From positions 1-15,308 of the forward strand of contig JAFZIX010000279.1 in assembly GCA_017554135.1 (NCBI GenBank): a stretch of DNA of 15,308 bases. The letters run 5' to 3'. Source of the DNA: Bacteroidales bacterium (GTDB lineage Bacteria; Bacteroidota; Bacteroidia; Bacteroidales; UBA932). The notes beneath the pieces are model-generated. The model worked only from the letters and a program-made list of their open reading frames with translations. It had not been told where the DNA came from and did not search any database. This document shows positions 13,186-15,308 of the stretch, piece by piece. The position numbers and the translations under genes were made by a program. Numbering within the stretch: position 1 is the first letter of the stretch; each line of letters opens with the position of its first letter.

Positions 13186-13374
13186 TTACTTGATTTCACG
13201 ATGAACAGTGACCTTCTTGAGGAAAGGATTGTATTTCCTGCGCTCGAGGCGGTCCGGAGTGTTCTTCTTGTTCTTGGTGGTGATGTAGCGGCTCATTCCG
13301 GGAACACCACTTTCTTTCTGCTCTGTGCATTCGAGGATGACCTGCACCCTGTTACCTTTAGCTTTCTTTGCCAT
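13186..13374 (-). CDS. rpmG: 50S ribosomal protein bL33
   Basis: The 62-residue protein has the L33 pattern: MAKKAKGNRVQVILECTEQK, an SRYITTKNKKNTPDRLE core and a basic PFLKKVTVHREIK end. It has one cysteine only, so it is the zinc-independent (C-minus) type rather than the four-cysteine type. It is part of the large subunit near the E site. It lies 11 nt after the rpmB stop, the usual order in Bacteroidota. The ATG is directly preceded by ATTGAATT. Confidence 0.96.
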   Translation of the reverse strand: MAKKAKGNRVQVILECTEQKESGVPGMSRYITTKNKKNTPDRLERRKYNPFLKKVTVHREIK

Positions 13375-13385
13375 AATTCAATTAT

Positions 13386-13628
13386 TTAAACAAGGTTAAC
13401 AAGTCCTGCCTTCTTCGCCTTCTTCAGAGTGGCCTCGAGGCCGTTCTTCTCGATCTCGCGAATGCCCTTGCAGGACACTTTAAGAGTAACAAATCTCTGC
13501 TCCTCCTCGCTCCAGAACTTCTTGTTCTTGAGGTTCAGGGAGAAGTCGCGCTTGGTGCGCAGCTTGGAATGGGCAACGTTGTTGCCTTTCATCCTCTTTC
13601 TTCCGGTTACTTGACAAACCTTTGACAT
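13386..13628 (-). CDS. rpmB: 50S ribosomal protein bL28
   Basis: The 80-residue protein starts MSKVCQVTGRKRMKGNNVAH and carries the L28 core RTKRDFSLNLKNKKFW with the KVSCKGIREIEKNGL end. It is a large-subunit protein. The N-terminal single Cys indicates a version without a complete zinc ribbon. The ATG lies 13 nt after the lepB stop, in an A/T-rich leader without a Shine-Dalgarno sequence. It is followed by rpmG and the DUF4295 gene, a conserved Bacteroidota ribosomal cluster. Confidence 0.97.
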   Translation of the reverse strand: MSKVCQVTGRKRMKGNNVAHSKLRTKRDFSLNLKNKKFWSEEEQRFVTLKVSCKGIREIEKNGLEATLKKAKKAGLVNLV

Positions 13629-13641
13629 AGTTTTATACTTT

Positions 13642-14793
13642 TTAAAATTTTATTTTTCCAAATCTGTTCCACCTTATGTTGGAAGGGAACTTGCGTCCCG
13701 CATCCGTCGAGAGCCAAACTATCGCCGGCTTTCCGACTATGTGATCTTCGGGTACGAAGCCCCAGTATCTCGAGTCGAGAGAGTTGTGCCGGTTGTCTCC
13801 CATCATAAAGTAGTAATCCTGTTTGAAAGTGTATGTACCTTCTGCAATTGCTTTCTGCAGGTCACCTTTTTCATAGTCCCTGATAATCCGTTCGTAGAGC
13901 GGCAGGCTTTCTGCCGTAATCTCCACGCTGACTCCCTTTGCGGGGATGATGAGCGGGCCGAACTCGTCGCGGGTCCATCCGTATCCTCCCTCATAGGGGA
14001 AGACGAATGTGTCTTCGCGGTCGACGTTGAGCGTCACTTCCACCACGGATGGCAGCTTTTTCACTTCCTCCAGCATCTTAGCGGTCAGCGGCATGGCCGG
14101 ATAACCAGGGAGCTGGGAACTGAAGTAAAGCTCGCGGGCGTTGAGCCCAAGCTTCTTGATGGTCTTGGGGTTGAGCGCTCCGCTCTTGGTCTTCACCTGA
14201 TAGCTGAGCTGCACCCCCGGCCATACCGTCTGCTGCTCGCCGTTCACCCACACAAGCCCGTCCCGGACTTCGAGGGTATCGCCTGCGACAGCGACGCAAC
14301 GCTTCACGTAGTGGTCTGTCTTGTCCGCCGGACGGACAATCACAGGGCCTAAGTTGTCAATGAGCTGTTCTCTTCCATAAATGCGCGAGAGCATGTAGTA
14401 ATCGGCTGCAGGATCCTTGCGCAGAACGGTATCACCGTTCGGGAAGTTGAAAACCACGATGTCTCCTTTTCTTACATTCCGGAATCCTTTCAGCCTGCGG
14501 TATTTCCACTGGATCCCGGTCGAATATGATTCTTTCCCGAAGATCACGTTGTGCGTGAAAGGAACGGTCAGCGGAGTCTGGGGCATCCGTGGCCCGTATG
14601 TCAATTTGCTCACGAAGAGATGGTCTCCGGTATAGAGGCTGCTCTCCATTGAGGAAGAAGGTATCTTGAAAGCCTGAAAGAAGAAAATGTTGATGAAGGT
14701 TACGACCACAACTGCAAAGAGTATGGCGTCCACCCAGTCAAGAATCCAGTTCAGGATCTTGCTGTTTGTCCGAAATTTCTTCCTTCGGCTCAC
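13642..14793 (-). CDS. lepB: Signal peptidase I
   Basis: LepB cleaves signal peptides from exported proteins at the outer face of the inner membrane. The 383-residue protein has one N-terminal membrane helix (about 21-42), then IPSSSME with catalytic Ser48, a substrate-site region (KGDIVVFNFP), YVKRCVAVAGD with general-base Lys164, and the C-terminal MGDNRHNSLDSRYWG block. It is longer than the E. coli enzyme; the extra length lies between the Lys box and the MGDNR block, as in other Bacteroidota. The start is a GTG at 14793: the rplT stop is in the same frame 9 nt upstream, and no ATG precedes the membrane helix. It sits 6 nt after rplT, linking export to a ribosomal operon. Confidence 0.96.
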   Translation of the reverse strand: MSRRKKFRTNSKILNWILDWVDAILFAVVVVTFINIFFFQAFKIPSSSMESSLYTGDHLFVSKLTYGPRMPQTPLTVPFTHNVIFGKESYSTGIQWKYRRLKGFRNVRKGDIVVFNFPNGDTVLRKDPAADYYMLSRIYGREQLIDNLGPVIVRPADKTDHYVKRCVAVAGDTLEVRDGLVWVNGEQQTVWPGVQLSYQVKTKSGALNPKTIKKLGLNARELYFSSQLPGYPAMPLTAKMLEEVKKLPSVVEVTLNVDREDTFVFPYEGGYGWTRDEFGPLIIPAKGVSVEITAESLPLYERIIRDYEKGDLQKAIAEGTYTFKQDYYFMMGDNRHNSLDSRYWGFVPEDHIVGKPAIVWLSTDAGRKFPSNIRWNRFGKIKF

Positions 14794-14799
14794 CTCACT

Positions 14800-15144
14800 T
14801 TACTTTACAGAATTGATGATTGCTTCGAACGCCTTGGGGTTGTTCATTGCAAGGTCGGCAAGCACCTTACGGTTCAAACCGATGTTCTGCTTTGCGAGCT
14901 TGCCCATAAACTGGGAGTAGCTGAGGCCGTACTGACGGGCGGCAGCGTTGATACGCTGGATCCACAGTGCGCGGAATGCACCCTTCTTGCGACGGCGGTC
15001 GCGATAAGCATAGGTGAGACCTTTTTCGTAAGTGTTCTTTGCTACGGTCCAGACATTCTTTCTGGAGAGGAAGTTACCGCGGGTTCTCTTGAGAATCTTC
15101 TTGCGGCGCGCCCTTGAGGCGACTGAGTTGACTGATCTAGGCAT
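14800..15144 (-). CDS. rplT: 50S ribosomal protein bL20
   Basis: The 114-residue protein begins MPRSVNSVASRARRKKILK and has the L20 signature KGAFRALWIQRINAAARQYG plus the C-terminal GLNRKVLADLAMNN region. It is an early assembly protein that binds 23S rRNA; in some bacteria it represses its own operon. It starts 12 nt after the rpmI stop. The ATG is directly preceded by ATTGAATT, the same element found before rpmG and the DUF4295 gene. Confidence 0.97.
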   Translation of the reverse strand: MPRSVNSVASRARRKKILKRTRGNFLSRKNVWTVAKNTYEKGLTYAYRDRRRKKGAFRALWIQRINAAARQYGLSYSQFMGKLAKQNIGLNRKVLADLAMNNPKAFEAIINSVK

Positions 15145-15156
15145 AATTCAATACTT

Positions 15157-15308
15157 TTAGAGAACCAACATTTCTTTCACACGCACATAGTCAGCCTTCT
15201 CGAGCAGTGCGAAGTGGTCGAGATTGCGCTTGCGCTTCTTGGTTTTCTTGGTGAGGATGTGGCTGTGGTAAGCATGCTTCCTCTTGATCTTTCCCGATCC
15301 GGTAAGCG
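15157..15308 (-). CDS. rpmI: 50S ribosomal protein bL35, cut by the window edge
   Basis: The last 49 residues are visible, ending at TAA (plus 15157-15159); the first about 15 codons lie beyond the window. The segment LTGSGKIKRKHAYHSHILTK, then KKRKRNL, and the end KADYVRVKEMLVL are typical of L35. Order and spacing with rplT match the widespread infC-rpmI-rplT operon, so infC is likely just outside. Confidence 0.94.
   Translation of the reverse strand, partial: LTGSGKIKRKHAYHSHILTKKTKKRKRNLDHFALLEKADYVRVKEMLVL

Noticed and set aside
1..15308. CRISPR array, insertion sequence, transposase or phage genes
   Set aside because: I saw no regularly spaced repeats, no transposase or integrase motifs and no phage structural genes on either strand.

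Overview
The window looks like a chromosomal segment of a member of Bacteroidales (Bacteroidota). The evidence is the gene order rpmB-rpmG-DUF4295-ftsY, the lineage-restricted families present (DUF4295, DUF4296, a DUF3575-like barrel, fimbrillin-like and Fibrobacter-type paralogous domains), TAnnTTTG-type -7 promoter elements, and A/T-rich start regions mostly without Shine-Dalgarno sequences. I cannot name the genus; an uncultured gut or rumen Bacteroidales would fit.

Region 1 (1-4140, plus strand) encodes cell-envelope proteins. A protein truncated by the window edge (3-551) ends in a module that recurs inside the next large gene. A 44-residue protein (588-722) sits between them. The large lipoprotein (736-4140) joins a fimbrillin-like N-terminus, that same module and a complete calcineurin-like phosphoesterase.

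Region 2 (4141-4556) holds a promoter with a palindrome, a 57-residue two-helix membrane protein, a shared hairpin and a minus-strand tRNA-Leu(CAG) with its own promoter.

Region 3 (4540-7358, minus strand) is a tight three-gene cluster: a HExxH zinc-peptidase-like lipoprotein, a small outer-membrane beta-barrel protein, and an A+T-rich cytoplasmic-looking protein I do not recognise.

Region 4 (7461-15308, minus strand) is a compact housekeeping run: rpmI (cut by the edge), rplT, lepB, rpmB, rpmG, DUF4295, ftsY, pheT, a DUF4296 lipoprotein, a COG0731-type radical SAM enzyme and deoC. It closes with a strong rho-independent terminator. It mixes ribosomal proteins and an aminoacyl-tRNA synthetase with two protein-export components (the SRP receptor and signal peptidase I).

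The most unusual signal is an 84-nt, 28-codon interrupted palindrome inserted in frame in pheT. It encodes a linker that appears to be extra for the family and looks like a palindromic mobile repeat inside an essential gene. Also notable are a perfect 12-bp hairpin inside ftsY, a 157-nt out-of-frame overlap between the DUF4296 and radical SAM genes, an identical 8-nt ATTGAATT element directly before three ribosomal starts, and two small proteins below usual length cut-offs.
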